In this document: positions 31,719 through 42,073 of the stretch, in pieces
Layout: the number at the start of each line of letters is the position of its first letter
Position numbering within the stretch: position 1 is the stretch's first letter
Assembly (NCBI RefSeq): GCF_000422885.1
Contig: NZ_AUGX01000001.1
Coordinates: 621,238-685,237 of the forward strand
DNA length: 64,000 nucleotides
Source: Ottowia thiooxydans DSM 14619
GTDB lineage: Bacteria; Pseudomonadota; Gammaproteobacteria; Burkholderiales; Burkholderiaceae_C
Reading direction: 5' to 3'
Made by a program: the position numbers and the translations under genes
The notes under the pieces: model-generated
Databases searched by the model: none
What the model was told of the DNA's origin: nothing
What the model saw: only the letters and a program-made list of their open reading frames with translations

Positions 31719-34307
31719 TCAGGTCGTGAACTTGAAGATCCCTGGTTCCTTGATGGGATCGACCGACACGTTGACATCGGACTTCGGCGGGAACTTGCCC
31801 TCTAGAAGCAGCTTCGAGAGCGGGTTCTCGATGCGCTGCTGAATTGCACGCTTGAGAGGCCGCGCGCCGAAGACTGGATCGAACCCGACTTTGGCCAACT
31901 CGTCCACGGCTTGGTCTGACACATTCAAGTTCAAGTCCATCTTGGCCATGCGCTCGGAGAGCGTACGCAACTGGATTTTGGCAATCGAGCCAATCTGCGA
32001 AGCATCCAGACCATGGAATACGACGATCTCGTCAATTCGGTTCAGAAACTCCGGGCGGAAGTGGTTTTTCAATTCGCCGAATACTGCATCCTTGACGTCA
32101 TCGTACGGCAGGCCGCTCATGCTTTGGATCATGGGCGAGCCGATGTTGCTCGTCATGATGAGCACAGTGTTCTTGAAGTCCACAGTGCGGCCTTGGCCGT
32201 CTGTCAACCTGCCATCGTCCAGCACTTGCAGCAGTACGTTGAAAACGTCTGGATGAGCCTTCTCGATCTCGTCGAACAACACCACGCTATAGGGCTTGCG
32301 GCGAACGGCTTCCGTCAGGTAACCACCTTCGTCGTAACCCACGTAGCCAGGTGGCGCACCAATCAGGCGAGCCACGCTGTGCTTTTCCATGAATTCGCTC
32401 ATATCGATGCGAATCATGTGATCGGTGCTGTCGAACAAAAATCCAGCCAAAGCTTTTGTCAACTCGGTTTTACCTACACCCGTAGGGCCGAGGAACAAAA
32501 AGCTGCCCAGTGGTCGATTGGGATCGCCAAGGCCCGAGCGCGAGCGGCGAATAGCATTGGCCACTGCGCTGATCGCCTCTTCCTGACCCACTACACGTTG
32601 ATGCAAGGCATCTTCCATCTGCAGCAGCTTCTCGCGCTCACCCTCCATCATCTTGCTCACGGGAATCCCCGTGGCACGGCTCACCACTTCGGCAATCTCC
32701 TCTGCGCCAACCTGCGTGCGCAAGAGCTGTGGGGCAGCTTGATTTTTATGGCTTTCGCTGGCTTGTGCTTCTTTCAGCTGCTTTTCAAGCGTGGGCAACT
32801 TGCCGTATTGAAGCTCTGCTACCTGGTTGAAATCCCCTTTGCGGGTGGCTTCCTGAATCTGGAATTTGACCTGATCGATCTCCTTGCGCAGTAGCTCGCC
32901 ACCTTGGGCGTTGGCTTTCTCCGCTTTCCAGATCTCATCAAGATCGGCATATTCCTTTTCCAGCTTAATGAGGTCTTCCTCAATGAGGCTCAGGCGTTTT
33001 TGCGACGCTTCGTCTTTTTCTTTCTTCACCGCCTCGCGTTCGATCTTGAGCTGGATCATGCGGCGATCCAGCTTATCCATCACTTCAGGCTTGGAATCAA
33101 TTTCGATCTTGATCTTGGCGGCGGCCTCATCGATCAGATCGATGGCCTTGTCTGGCAGGAACCGATCGGTGATGTAGCGCGCGCTCAATTCGGCAGCGGC
33201 GACGATGGCCGGATCAGTGATATCCACACCGTGGTGAATCTCGTATTTTTCCTGCAAGCCGCGCAAAATCGCGATGGTGTCTTCAACGCTGGGCTCACCC
33301 ACCAGCACCTTTTGGAAGCGCCGCTCCAACGCAGCATCTTTCTCAAGGTATTTGCGGTACTCGTCGAGTGTGGTGGCTCCAATGCAATGCAGTTCACCGC
33401 GAGCCAACGCGGGTTTGAGCATGTTGCCTGCATCCATGGCGCCCTCGGCCTTGCCCGCGCCCACCATGGTGTGGATTTCGTCAATGAAGAGAATGATCCG
33501 GCCTTCCTCAGCCGCCACTTCTTTCAGCACGGATTTCAGGCGTTCTTCGAACTCGCCGCGGTACTTGGCTCCGGCCAGCAGGCCAGCCATATCAAGCGAA
33601 AGCACCTGCTTGTCCCTCAGCGTGTCCGGCACTTCGCCCGCGACGATGCGCTGAGCCAAGCCTTCAACGATGGCGGTCTTGCCCACTCCTGGCTCGCCAA
33701 TCAATACTGGGTTGTTCTTGGTACGCCGCTGCAAAACCTGGATGGTGCGGCGTATTTCGTCGTCGCGGCCAATCACTGGGTCCAGCTTGCCTTGCCGGGC
33801 ACGCTCAGTGAGGTCCAGGGTATATTTTTTCAATGACTCGCGCTGGGATTCGCCTTCTGCCGAATCCATGGTCTGGCCGCCGCGAACGGCGTCAATGGCA
33901 GTTTCCAGACTCTTTCGAGTGAGCCCATTTTCCTTGGCCAGGCGCCCGGCTTCGTCCTTGGCATCTGCCAGTGCCAGCAAGAACAACTCGGCCGCGATGA
34001 ATTGGTCGCCACGCTTGATGGCTTCCTTTTCCGTTGCCTGAAGCAGCTTGTTCATCTCCGGGCCCACAGTGACCTGCTCATGCCCCTGCACACTGGGCAG
34101 ACGCTTGATCGCAGCTTCAGTCTCCTGCGCCAACTTGGCTACATTGACCCCTGCACGCTGAAGCAATGCCTTCGGCCCCTCGTTTTGCCGCAGCATGGCT
34201 GCCAGCAAATGCACGGGTTCGATATAGGCGTTATCGTTTCCCAAGGCGAGCGTTTGTGCGTCACCCAGGGCTTCCTGAAATTTAGTGGTAAGTTTGTCTA
34301 ATCGCAT
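31719..34307 (-). CDS. clpB: ATP-dependent disaggregase ClpB
   Basis: An 862-residue Hsp100 chaperone. N-terminal Clp-N repeats ([20 protein letters not shown]), first AAA+ module with Walker [14 protein letters not shown] near residue 205 and [11 protein letters not shown], a coiled-coil middle domain from about 405 ([20 protein letters not shown]), second AAA+ module with [14 protein letters not shown] near residue 605, and [16 protein letters not shown]. It works with DnaK to dissolve aggregates in the cytosol. A sigma-32 promoter lies directly upstream. The length and domain order are standard. Confidence 0.98.
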   Translation of the reverse strand: MRLDKLTTKFQEALGDAQTLALGNDNAYIEPVHLLAAMLRQNEGPKALLQRAGVNVAKLAQETEAAIKRLPSVQGHEQVTVGPEMNKLLQATEKEAIKRGDQFIAAELFLLALADAKDEAGRLAKENGLTRKSLETAIDAVRGGQTMDSAEGESQRESLKKYTLDLTERARQGKLDPVIGRDDEIRRTIQVLQRRTKNNPVLIGEPGVGKTAIVEGLAQRIVAGEVPDTLRDKQVLSLDMAGLLAGAKYRGEFEERLKSVLKEVAAEEGRIILFIDEIHTMVGAGKAEGAMDAGNMLKPALARGELHCIGATTLDEYRKYLEKDAALERRFQKVLVGEPSVEDTIAILRGLQEKYEIHHGVDITDPAIVAAAELSARYITDRFLPDKAIDLIDEAAAKIKIEIDSKPEVMDKLDRRMIQLKIEREAVKKEKDEASQKRLSLIEEDLIKLEKEYADLDEIWKAEKANAQGGELLRKEIDQVKFQIQEATRKGDFNQVAELQYGKLPTLEKQLKEAQASESHKNQAAPQLLRTQVGAEEIAEVVSRATGIPVSKMMEGEREKLLQMEDALHQRVVGQEEAISAVANAIRRSRSGLGDPNRPLGSFLFLGPTGVGKTELTKALAGFLFDSTDHMIRIDMSEFMEKHSVARLIGAPPGYVGYDEGGYLTEAVRRKPYSVVLFDEIEKAHPDVFNVLLQVLDDGRLTDGQGRTVDFKNTVLIMTSNIGSPMIQSMSGLPYDDVKDAVFGELKNHFRPEFLNRIDEIVVFHGLDASQIGSIAKIQLRTLSERMAKMDLNLNVSDQAVDELAKVGFDPVFGARPLKRAIQQRIENPLSKLLLEGKFPPKSDVNVSVDPIKEPGIFKFTT

Positions 34308-34329
34308 GAATAGCCTCCAATTGGTCTTC

Positions 34330-34358
34330 AGATGAGGGTTTACACCCGGGCTTTCAAG
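34330..34358 (-). promoter_or_regulatory. Sigma-32 (RpoH) heat-shock promoter of clpB
   Basis: On the minus strand CTTGAAA is followed after 14 bases by CCTCATCT, a close match to the RpoH consensus CTTGAAA-N11-16-CCCCATNT. It ends about 22 bases before the clpB ATG, so the leader is very short. Confidence 0.75.
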
Positions 34359-34365
34359 GCTGCGG

Positions 34366-35040
34366 TCACAGTTGCGAATACGCTTTAGCGCCGCAAGGCC
34401 CGTGCTTCAGGCGAAAATCTGTTGGCGATATGGCAGATGAGTCGTTAAAAAGGCCTTTGCCTTGCTCACGGGCGAGCGCCTCTTCGCGCCAATATTTGCC
34501 CCGTCGGCTTTTGTAAGTGTTGGTCCAGGCCCAGCCTTGCGCCACCATCGCGCCTGCGATGTCCAGTTCATCCGAGGCTCTTCTGACTGAGGCTATGCCA
34601 CGGCCGAATCGGTCATACGCCCTCACTGTAATCCGCATCCGCTCCCCTTGCACCAAGGCCTGCATGGCTGCTCGCGCCTCTGGCCCGTGAGTTTGGCAAA
34701 TCTCCGGCGCATCCACGCCCTCCAACCGCAGCTTTCGGCGTCTCCCATCGGCCTCCGAACGCACCCAGATTGAATCGCCATCCACTACGTAGGTCACCTC
34801 AGCTACCCACGATTGGCCAGCACGGGGCCTCGCACCCTCCTGTGCGCTCGCGACCACAGCAGAACCACCCAACACCAACGCAGAGAGGCATCGAAAGAGG
34901 TCAGGACGACGAGCGGTGGACGCTACGAAAGTGAAAAGAGAGACAAACGAAGACAAGCAAATGATCCTGACAAACTCTGGGCCGCCGGCGGGACACCCGA
35001 GCGAGCGTCGTACGAGGCTTTGACCCTTCAGCAAACTCAA
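34366..35040 (-). CDS. Thermonuclease (SNase) family protein, exported
   Basis: The mature part is a staphylococcal-nuclease OB-fold domain: [25 protein letters not shown] (active-site arginine region), [25 protein letters not shown] (second active-site arginine region) and a final [16 protein letters not shown]. It cleaves nucleic acids in the periplasm or outside the cell. The start is uncertain: there is no ATG before the domain, and non-ATG codons from 35040 downward are possible. The stretch [19 protein letters not shown] looks like a signal peptide, so the true N-terminus is probably somewhat inside the coordinates given. It lies upstream of clpB on the same strand but with a heat-shock promoter between. 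Confidence 0.8.
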   Translation of the reverse strand: MSLLKGQSLVRRSLGCPAGGPEFVRIICLSSFVSLFTFVASTARRPDLFRCLSALVLGGSAVVASAQEGARPRAGQSWVAEVTYVVDGDSIWVRSEADGRRRKLRLEGVDAPEICQTHGPEARAAMQALVQGERMRITVRAYDRFGRGIASVRRASDELDIAGAMVAQGWAWTNTYKSRRGKYWREEALAREQGKGLFNDSSAISPTDFRLKHGPCGAKAYSQL

Positions 35041-35202
35041 AAAGCAAAATTACTTTTCTTTGTTTGCAATAAATTAACAACCTAAAAAACCGTTCCTACG
35101 GAGCTTGACCTGTCCTGGGGCTGGTCGAAGATCAACGCGCCGCGCAAGGCTTCGACAAGCTCAGCCCGAACGATGTTTATCGATGAAACGCGACTCAGAG
35201 TG

Positions 35203-35679
35203 TCAGGAGTTGACGGCTTTAATGCCCCAGCGCGCTAGAGCGGCGTCGTCCGAAGACCGGGCGTCGACCCAGCGGGAACCTTCAGGTGTTTCCTCCTTCT
35301 TCCAGAAGGGAGCCTGGGTTTTCAAATAATCCATAAGGAACTCACAGGCCTTGAAACTCTCGCCTCTGTGCGCCGAGGTAACGGCCACCAGCACAATCTG
35401 ATCTTGCGGCGCGAGCAGGCCCACACGGTGGATGATGCGCACTCCAAACAGATCAAACCGTTCCAGCGCCTCAGAGACCATAGCCTCGATGGATTTCTCG
35501 GTCATCCCGGGGTAGTGTTCAAGCTCCAGAGAGCCCACTGTTTGCCCGTCATTGCGATCGCGTACCGTGCCCACGAACGCACAAACTGCGCCTACCCGAG
35601 CATCGTTGGCGCGGAGCGCAGCGACCTCCTCGCTGAGGTTGAAGTCTTCAGTCTGAATAGAAACGCGCACGGGAGCCAT
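35203..35679 (-). CDS. moaE: Molybdopterin synthase catalytic subunit MoaE
   Basis: A 158-residue MoaE: VGAVCAFVGTVRDRN at the N-terminal part, LELEHYPGMTEKSIEAM, IIHRVGLLAPQDQIVLVAV, AHRGESFKACEFLMDYLKTQ and the catalytic APFWKKEE lysine region. It transfers sulfur from MoaD thiocarboxylate to precursor Z to make molybdopterin. Start ATG at 35679; a longer reading adds 15 residues with no conservation. Last gene of the moeA-moaD-moaE run. Confidence 0.96.
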   Translation of the reverse strand: MAPVRVSIQTEDFNLSEEVAALRANDARVGAVCAFVGTVRDRNDGQTVGSLELEHYPGMTEKSIEAMVSEALERFDLFGVRIIHRVGLLAPQDQIVLVAVTSAHRGESFKACEFLMDYLKTQAPFWKKEETPEGSRWVDARSSDDAALARWGIKAVNS

Positions 35680-35773
35680 GCGCTGATTGTGCACTGACCA
35701 GCGGTCATGATTTGCCTCGTGCACATACTGTTTCTCCCCAGGAGGAAAAGAAGGTCCCTTCGTCAGCGCTGCA

Positions 35774-36028
35774 TCAGCCGCCTGTCACTGGCGGGAAAAA
35801 CGCCAATTCCGCTCCCGAAAGCAACTCGGCCGACTCCATGCTCATGACTTGGTTCAAAGCCGTACGCACGGCCTTGCCGCGGGCCAGAACTTCCGCGTAC
35901 ACACCGCCGCGTGCAATGAGCTCATCGCGCAACGCTTCCACCGTAGCGGCGGAGGTCTGCAAGCTCTCGCTGCCGGTGCCCAGCGCTTCGCGAATGCTAG
36001 CGAAGTAGCGGATCGTGATGGTTTTCAT
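35774..36028 (-). CDS. moaD: Molybdopterin converting factor subunit MoaD
   Basis: An 84-residue ubiquitin-like sulfur carrier, starting MKTITIRYFASIREALG and ending AFFPPVTGG; the final di-glycine is the thiocarboxylation site. Start ATG at 36028. It pairs with MoaE, whose gene begins 94 bases downstream. The moeA stop lies 31 bases upstream. Confidence 0.95.
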   Translation of the reverse strand: MKTITIRYFASIREALGTGSESLQTSAATVEALRDELIARGGVYAEVLARGKAVRTALNQVMSMESAELLSGAELAFFPPVTGG

Positions 36029-36059
36029 CTCGGGTTGTGTGATGCCTGTAACCACGAGC

Positions 36060-37316
36060 TTAAAACTCCCCCATCGAGATAAAACGCACGATATCTCCCT
36101 TGGCAATCGTGGCACCTGCGGGGTGATCGATCAGCCCGTCGGCCCAGTGCGCCGAAGTGAGCACACCGGAGCTCTGATTGGGAAACAGATCAAGCCCGCC
36201 TTGATCATTGCGCCTGGCCCGCAGGAATTCACGGCGCTTGTCAGGCTTGAGCCAATCGAAATCGGCTCTCATGGCGATCGCGGGAACACCCAGCTCAGTA
36301 GCGCCTTGCAGTTTGAGCAAGAGCGGCCGGACCAAGAGCAAGAAGGTCACAAAGCTTGAAACGGGGTTACCCGGCAGACCTACAAAATGCGTCTGGCCAG
36401 CGCTGGCCTCCGAGCGCCGAACGTGCCCATAGGCGAATGGCTTGCCCGGCTTCATGCCGATCTGCCAGAGATCTAGCGCACCGAGCGTTTCCACCGCCGG
36501 TTTGACGTGATCCTCCTCCCCAACAGACACACCACCGCTGGTAAGAATCAGATCATGCCCGTCAGCCGCGCCCTGCAGCGCGGCCAGTGTGGCATCCCGC
36601 TGATCAGGCACGATACCCAGATCCGTCACCACGCAGCCAAACCGCCGTAACAATGCACGCAGAAAGAAACGATTGCTGTTGTAGATGGCACCAGGCTTCA
36701 TCTGCTCGGGAGGTATTTCGCCCGGCATCACCAGTTCATCTCCTGTTGAAAACACCGCGACACGCGGGCGAGCGCTCACCTGGAGCTGATCCAGCCCTAT
36801 GCCGGCCGCCAAGCCTATGCTGGCCGCCTTGAGCCGCTCGCCTCGTTGAAGAATGACAGCCCCACGCAGGACATCTTCGCCAGCAGCACGCACCCATTGG
36901 CCACTTGCCGGCACAGCATTGATGCGTACACGCGCGCCCTCATCCACAACCTCGGTGTCCTCCTGCATGACCACTGCGTCAGCCCCGGCAGGAATGGGAG
37001 CACCCGTGAAAATTCGGGCTGCGCTGCCGGGTACCAACGGCCCGCCTGCATGGCCTGCGGCAATACGCTGCGTCACGGGCAGCACCATCCCTGAGGCCGC
37101 GACATCCGCCACGCGGACCGCATAGCCATCCATGGCGGAGTTGTCCTGAGGGGGCACCTGCAAACGGGAAATCACATCCTCCGCCAGTACCCGGCCATCA
37201 GCCTCAAAAGTATCCACCAATTCCTGCAGGGGCAAGGGCTTCACTTGTGCGAGCACCCGTTGCAGCGCCTCATCCAAGGGCATGAGTGGCGGTCGGCGAG
37301 GAGCAGGAGAAGACAT
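36060..37316 (-). CDS. moeA: Molybdopterin molybdotransferase MoeA
   Basis: A 418-residue MoeA: MPLDEALQRVLAQVKPLPLQ, PPQDNSAMDGYAVR near residue 60 (signature), GAPIPAGADAVVMQEDTE near 110, VFSTGDELVMPGE near 190, the MoCF-type ILTSGGVSVGEEDHVKP near 255, and the metal-site PGNPVSSFVTFLLLVRP. It inserts molybdate into adenylylated molybdopterin. It is three bases from the mobB stop side and precedes moaD; the pair mobB-moeA supplies late Mo-cofactor steps. Confidence 0.96.
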   Translation of the reverse strand: MSSPAPRRPPLMPLDEALQRVLAQVKPLPLQELVDTFEADGRVLAEDVISRLQVPPQDNSAMDGYAVRVADVAASGMVLPVTQRIAAGHAGGPLVPGSAARIFTGAPIPAGADAVVMQEDTEVVDEGARVRINAVPASGQWVRAAGEDVLRGAVILQRGERLKAASIGLAAGIGLDQLQVSARPRVAVFSTGDELVMPGEIPPEQMKPGAIYNSNRFFLRALLRRFGCVVTDLGIVPDQRDATLAALQGAADGHDLILTSGGVSVGEEDHVKPAVETLGALDLWQIGMKPGKPFAYGHVRRSEASAGQTHFVGLPGNPVSSFVTFLLLVRPLLLKLQGATELGVPAIAMRADFDWLKPDKRREFLRARRNDQGGLDLFPNQSSGVLTSAHWADGLIDHPAGATIAKGDIVRFISMGEF

Positions 37317-37319
37317 CGG

Positions 37320-37862
37320 TCAGACAGAGTTCAGATTTTGGGAGGAATCGTATTCGAACAGACGTTCATTTTCGAGCAGCCACCCGACCACTGCTTCAGT
37401 GGCATTCAGATCCAGCACGGGGCGCGGGGGAATCTCAGGCAGATCGGCAGGAGAATCAGTCGCGATCGCCGCCACCAACTCGTCATCTACGTCATGCAGT
37501 GGCTTACCAGATGCGGCTCGCCAGACTTCGATTTTCAGCACATCACTGTGCTTGAAGCCTTCCACGAACACCCAATCCACACGGTGATCGAGTTCGGCAA
37601 TCAAATCGCGCACAGACAACTGCGTCTCATGCTCGAACTCGCGCATCAACGCCATTCGCCGGCCTGACGCTACCACCACCTCGAAAGCACCTGCTTCGCG
37701 GTGACGGAAGCTATCCTTGCCTGGGTGGTCTACATCGAATTTGTGGTGTGCATGCTTAGCGACTGACACGCGCAAGCCGCGCCGCTTGAACGCTGGAATC
37801 AGGCGCTCGATCAAATGTGTTTTGCCGGAGCCGGAATAACCGGCAAAGCAAACCACTTTCAT
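37320..37862 (-). CDS. mobB: Molybdopterin-guanine dinucleotide biosynthesis protein MobB
   Basis: A 180-residue P-loop GTPase: VVCFAGYSGSGKTHLIERLI with the Walker A at residues 8-16, VSVAKHAHHKFDVDHPGKDS and FVEGFKHSDVLKIEV. MobB binds GTP and aids MobA in forming the guanine dinucleotide form of the cofactor. Start ATG at 37862, eleven bases after the thrC stop, so the gene is probably co-transcribed with thrC, an arrangement seen in related bacteria but without metabolic logic. Confidence 0.92.
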   Translation of the reverse strand: MKVVCFAGYSGSGKTHLIERLIPAFKRRGLRVSVAKHAHHKFDVDHPGKDSFRHREAGAFEVVVASGRRMALMREFEHETQLSVRDLIAELDHRVDWVFVEGFKHSDVLKIEVWRAASGKPLHDVDDELVAAIATDSPADLPEIPPRPVLDLNATEAVVGWLLENERLFEYDSSQNLNSV

Positions 37863-37872
37863 CGGCGCACTT

Positions 37873-39297
37873 TCAGCAATTTTCGGCAATGAGTCGCTGC
37901 ACAGCACCAGAATCCGCGGCCATGACCTGCACCCGGCGCGGCAGTGCTTCGATGCCTTCGAATTTGCTGGGCCGGTCTGGCTCGCGCCCCAGTGCTTCGA
38001 CAATGGTCTCGGCAAACTTGATTGGCAGTGCGGTCTCGAGCACGATCATCGGCACACCAGGTGTCTCATGCTCCAGAGCCACCTTCACGCCATCAGCAGT
38101 ATGGGTATCCACCATCACACCGTGCTGCTCAAAGACTTGGCGAATCGTGGTGAGGCGGTCAGCATGGATGCTCTTTCCACTTACAAAGCCGTAGCGCTCA
38201 CGTGCCTTCTGAAAAGCCGGATCACTACTCAGATCAAAGCTTCCTGCGTTTGCCAGACTGTCCGTGAAAAGCATCTTGACTCGCGGACCATCGCGCCCAA
38301 GCAGATCGAACACGAAGCGCTCGAAATTGCTGGCTTTGCTGATGTCCATGGACGGGCTGGATGTCTCATGCGTATCCGCGGCTGCGCGCACCCGATACAC
38401 ACCGGTACGGAAAAACTCGTCCAGCACATCGTTCTCGTTGGTGGCCACTACCAGTTGCTGAATGGGCAAACCCATCATCCTGGCCACGTGACCGGCGCAG
38501 ACATTGCCGAAGTTGCCACTAGGAACAGCAAAGCTCACGCGCTCGTCATTGGATGTGGTGGCCTGGAAATAGCCAGCAAAATAGTAGACCACCTGCGCCA
38601 GCAGGCGTGCCCAGTTGATTGAATTGACCGTGCCAATGTTGTAGTGGCGCTTGAACGCCAGATCATTGCTCACAGCCTTGACAATATCCTGGCAATCATC
38701 GAACACGCCTTCGATGGCGATGTTGTGAATGTTTTCGTCTTGCAGAGAAAACATCTGTGCCTGCTGGAACGCACTCATGCGCCCATGCGGACTGAGCATG
38801 AACACCCGGATGCCTTTTTTCCCGCGCATGGCGTATTCCGCCGCACTGCCGGTATCGCCGCTGGTGGCGCCAAGGATGTTGAGCTGCTGGCCGCGACGCG
38901 CCAACTCATACTCAAACAGGTTCCCCAGGAGCTGCATGGCCATGTCCTTGAAGGCCAGTGTGGGGCCGTTGGACAGTGCTTCAAGAAAGAAGCCCTCACG
39001 CAGCTTCTTCAGTGGCACGATGGCCTCTGTGCCAAACACCGCAGACGTGTAGGTCTTGGCGCAAATGGCTTTCAGGTCAGCGGAAGGGATGTCGTCTATG
39101 TACAGCGACAGGATTTCGAAAGCCAGCCCCGCGTATCCCTGGCTGGCATGGACGTCTCGCCACGCAGCGAGCGTGGCGGAATCGACTTGAGGGTACTGCT
39201 CCGGCAGATACAGGCCACCATCTGGTGCCAGCCCTTCAAGAAGGATGTCGCAGAACTTGCGGCGCGTGGTGTCGCCACGGGTTGAGATGTAGTTCAT
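37873..39297 (-). CDS. thrC: Threonine synthase
   Basis: A 474-residue threonine synthase of the longer bacterial type: MNYISTRGDTTRRKFCDILL, VPLKKLREGFFLEALSNGPT, the PLP lysine in LAFKDMAMQLLG, the glycine-rich ATSGDTGSAAEYAMRG, and VPSGNFGNVCAGHVARMMG. It converts O-phosphohomoserine to threonine. It lies 23 bases downstream of hom on the same strand; a homoserine kinase gene is not in the window. Confidence 0.97.
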   Translation of the reverse strand: MNYISTRGDTTRRKFCDILLEGLAPDGGLYLPEQYPQVDSATLAAWRDVHASQGYAGLAFEILSLYIDDIPSADLKAICAKTYTSAVFGTEAIVPLKKLREGFFLEALSNGPTLAFKDMAMQLLGNLFEYELARRGQQLNILGATSGDTGSAAEYAMRGKKGIRVFMLSPHGRMSAFQQAQMFSLQDENIHNIAIEGVFDDCQDIVKAVSNDLAFKRHYNIGTVNSINWARLLAQVVYYFAGYFQATTSNDERVSFAVPSGNFGNVCAGHVARMMGLPIQQLVVATNENDVLDEFFRTGVYRVRAAADTHETSSPSMDISKASNFERFVFDLLGRDGPRVKMLFTDSLANAGSFDLSSDPAFQKARERYGFVSGKSIHADRLTTIRQVFEQHGVMVDTHTADGVKVALEHETPGVPMIVLETALPIKFAETIVEALGREPDRPSKFEGIEALPRRVQVMAADSGAVQRLIAENC

Positions 39298-39320
39298 GGT
39301 GAAAATTCAGCAAAGGGCCC

Positions 39321-40667
39321 TCAGGCCAGCTCTTCCTTGCGAATCCGGACCACGGAGCCCAATACCGCAGGCAATGCTTCCATGAGCGCCAGGGCTTTGT
39401 TCATCGTGCCCTCGCTGGTGTCATGGGTCAAGATGATCAGATCGGTTTGATCAGGTGTGGGCTCGCCCGCACCTGCATCCGTACCAGCCACCTCATCGGC
39501 TTCACGCTGCAACACGGCACTGATGCTGATATTTGCATCAGCCAAAATTCGTGTGACCTGTGAAAGCACGCCAGCTTCGTCTTTCACACTCAAACGCAGG
39601 TAATAGCTGGTCACAATGCGCTCCATAGGTAGCACAGTGACATCGCGCAATGAACCCGGCTGGAATGCCAGATGGGGCACGCGATGCTGGGCATCGCTGG
39701 TCGCCAAGCGGGTGACATCCACCAGATCGGCAATGACTGCGCTGGCCGTGGGCTCACTGCCTGCGCCTTTTCCATAGTAAAGCGTGGTGCCCACGGCATC
39801 GCCGTTGACCACTACCGCGTTCATGGCACCCTCCACATTGGCAAGGAGGCGCTTCGCAGGCACTAGCGTGGGATGCACGCGCAACTCCACGCCTTCACCT
39901 TCGCGGCGTTTGGTGATGCCCAGCAACTTGATGCGGTACCCCAGCTGCTCCGCGTAACGGATATCGGTGGCGGAGAGCTTGGTAATGCCCTCTACATAGG
40001 CTTTGTCAAACTGCACCGGAATGCCGAACGCGATGGCGCTCATAATGGTCGCTTTATGCGCCGCATCCACGCCTTCAATATCGAAGGTGGGATCCGCCTC
40101 AGCGTAGCCCAGACGTTGCGCTTCTTTGAGCACCGTGCCGAAATCGAGCCCCTTGTCTCGCATTTCGCTCAGGATGAAGTTCGTAGTGCCGTTGATGATG
40201 CCGGCAATCCACTGAATGCGGTTGGCTGTAAGGCCTTCGCGAAGCGCTTTAATGATGGGAATACCACCCGCCACTGCGGCTTCGAAGGCCACAATCACAC
40301 CCTTCTTCTGCGCCGCTTCGAAGATCTCGGTGCCGTGCACTGCCAGCAGCGCTTTGTTGGCGGTGACCACGTGCTTGCCGGCGGCGATGGCTTCCATCAC
40401 CAGCGTCTTGGCAATGCCGTAGCCCCCAATGAGTTCAATGACGATCTCAATCTCAGGATTGGCGACGACGGCGCGAGCATCGGCCACCACTTCCACCCCA
40501 GGCCCCACGATTTCACGGGCGCGCGCGGTATCCAGATCAGCCACCATGGTAATGGCAATGCCCCGCCCTGCGCGGCTCCGGATTTCTTCCTGATTGCGCT
40601 GCAACACATTGAAGGTGCCGCCACCGACGGTACCAATACCAAGCAAGCCTACTTTTATGGGGTTCAT
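39321..40667 (-). CDS. hom: Homoserine dehydrogenase
   Basis: A 448-residue homoserine dehydrogenase: Rossmann loop VGLLGIGTVGGGTFNVL, the catalytic region VAGGIPIIKALREGL and GIINGTTNFILSEM, DPTFDIEGVDAAHKA, KLSATDIRYAEQLGYR, and a C-terminal ACT domain (YLRLSVKDEAGVLSQVTRIL) for threonine feedback. It reduces aspartate semialdehyde to homoserine. Start ATG at 40667. Upstream is the AlaT-type aminotransferase; downstream is thrC. Confidence 0.97.
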   Translation of the reverse strand: MNPIKVGLLGIGTVGGGTFNVLQRNQEEIRSRAGRGIAITMVADLDTARAREIVGPGVEVVADARAVVANPEIEIVIELIGGYGIAKTLVMEAIAAGKHVVTANKALLAVHGTEIFEAAQKKGVIVAFEAAVAGGIPIIKALREGLTANRIQWIAGIINGTTNFILSEMRDKGLDFGTVLKEAQRLGYAEADPTFDIEGVDAAHKATIMSAIAFGIPVQFDKAYVEGITKLSATDIRYAEQLGYRIKLLGITKRREGEGVELRVHPTLVPAKRLLANVEGAMNAVVVNGDAVGTTLYYGKGAGSEPTASAVIADLVDVTRLATSDAQHRVPHLAFQPGSLRDVTVLPMERIVTSYYLRLSVKDEAGVLSQVTRILADANISISAVLQREADEVAGTDAGAGEPTPDQTDLIILTHDTSEGTMNKALALMEALPAVLGSVVRIRKEELA

Positions 40668-40718
40668 GAGATAAAAATTCAAACTTACGACAAGTCGCGA
40701 TGAGTCAGCCCTGACGAA

Positions 40719-41993
40719 TCAGGCGCGTGCAGCTGCTTTTTTTGAAGCGATATCGACCACCGGCGCAGTATGCGCATAGCGAGAACGATACTGCTCCAGG
40801 AATTTGGCCAAGCGGCCAATAGCCACCCGCAGGTCATCCTCGTGCGGAAGGAAAACGATGCGGAAATGTTGATGATCGGGATAGTTGAAGCCCGATCCCT
40901 GCACCAACATTACACGCGTGGCACGCAGCACCTCCATGAAGAACTGGCGATCGTCTTCGATCGGGTACATCTGGGGGTCCAGCCGCGGGAACATATACAG
41001 CGCCGCCTGTGGCTTGACACAGGTCACACCGGGAATGGCCATGATGAGCTCGTACGCCAGGTCGCGCTGCCGGCGCAAACGCCCACCTTCGCAAACCAGG
41101 TCCTGAATACTCTGATAACCACCGAGCGCCGTCTGGATGCCGTACTGGCCTGGCACGTTGGAGCCAAGCTTGATATTGGCCAGCATGTTCAGGCCTTCGA
41201 TGTAATCACTTGCTCGACCTTTGTCGCCAGAAACCACCATCCAGCCAGCACGAAAGCCACAAGAGCGGTAGGCCTTCGAAAGGGAGTTGAAGGTGAGCGT
41301 AAGCACATCAGTGGAAAGCGACGCAATGGCCGTGTGCTTCACACCGTCGAACAGGACCTTGTCGTAGACCTCATCGGCCATCAGCACCAAGCCATGCTCG
41401 CGCGCGATATCCACAATACCCAGCAGCAGCTCGTCTGAGTAGAGCGCGCCGGTGGGGTTATTGGGATTGATCACCACAATAGCGCGGGTGCGGGGCGTGA
41501 TCTTGGCGCGGATGTCGTCCAGATTGGGCATCCAACCGCTGGCTTCGTCGCAGATGTAATGCACCGGTTTTCCGCCGGAGAGGCTGGCCACCGCTGTCCA
41601 CAAAGGGTAGTCTGGCGCAGGCACCAGCATTTCATCGCCATCAGATAACAGCGCGTTGGCGGCCATTCCGATCAGATCGCTCGCACCATTCCCAAGGTAA
41701 ATATCATCCAGCGTCACGCCGGTGATCCCCTGCTGCTGGGTGTAGTGCATGACCGCCTTGCGAGCAGAGAAAATGCCCTTGCTATCTGAGTAGCCGGCGG
41801 AATTGGCCAGATTCGTGGCCATGTCCTGCACAATCTCTTCCGGCGCCTCAAAGCCAAACGGCAAAAGATTGCCTATGTTCAGCTTGATGATTTTCTGACC
41901 CTCGTCCTCCATCTGCTTCGCGGCGTCCACGATGGGTCCGCGTACGTCATAGAGCACGTTGGCTAGCTTGGCCGATTTCTTGATGGCCTTCAT
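40719..41993 (-). CDS. alaT: Alanine/valine aminotransferase (AlaT-type)
   Basis: A 424-residue fold-type I aminotransferase: LYDVRGPIVDAAKQMEDEGQ, IIKLNIGNLLPFGFEAPEEI, NGASDLIGMAANALL, VINPNNPTGALYSDELL, and the PLP lysine in FNSLSKAYRSCGFRAGWMV. This N-terminal pattern is that of AlaT-like glutamate-pyruvate aminotransferases adjacent to hom in Burkholderiales. Start ATG at 41993. The promoter region is shared with the divergent Mth938-domain gene. Confidence 0.9.
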   Translation of the reverse strand: MKAIKKSAKLANVLYDVRGPIVDAAKQMEDEGQKIIKLNIGNLLPFGFEAPEEIVQDMATNLANSAGYSDSKGIFSARKAVMHYTQQQGITGVTLDDIYLGNGASDLIGMAANALLSDGDEMLVPAPDYPLWTAVASLSGGKPVHYICDEASGWMPNLDDIRAKITPRTRAIVVINPNNPTGALYSDELLLGIVDIAREHGLVLMADEVYDKVLFDGVKHTAIASLSTDVLTLTFNSLSKAYRSCGFRAGWMVVSGDKGRASDYIEGLNMLANIKLGSNVPGQYGIQTALGGYQSIQDLVCEGGRLRRQRDLAYELIMAIPGVTCVKPQAALYMFPRLDPQMYPIEDDRQFFMEVLRATRVMLVQGSGFNYPDHQHFRIVFLPHEDDLRVAIGRLAKFLEQYRSRYAHTAPVVDIASKKAAARA

Positions 41994-42073
41994 GATGAAG
42001 CCCTCCAGTGAGCGTTCCCGCTTGGGAAAACCTAGAATTTGACCACAGTTCACCACCAAGTTAGCCGCAACTC

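Noticed and set aside
32013-32894. Long plus-strand frame inside clpB
   Set aside because: It is the complement of a highly conserved ClpB coding frame; no independent domain is seen.
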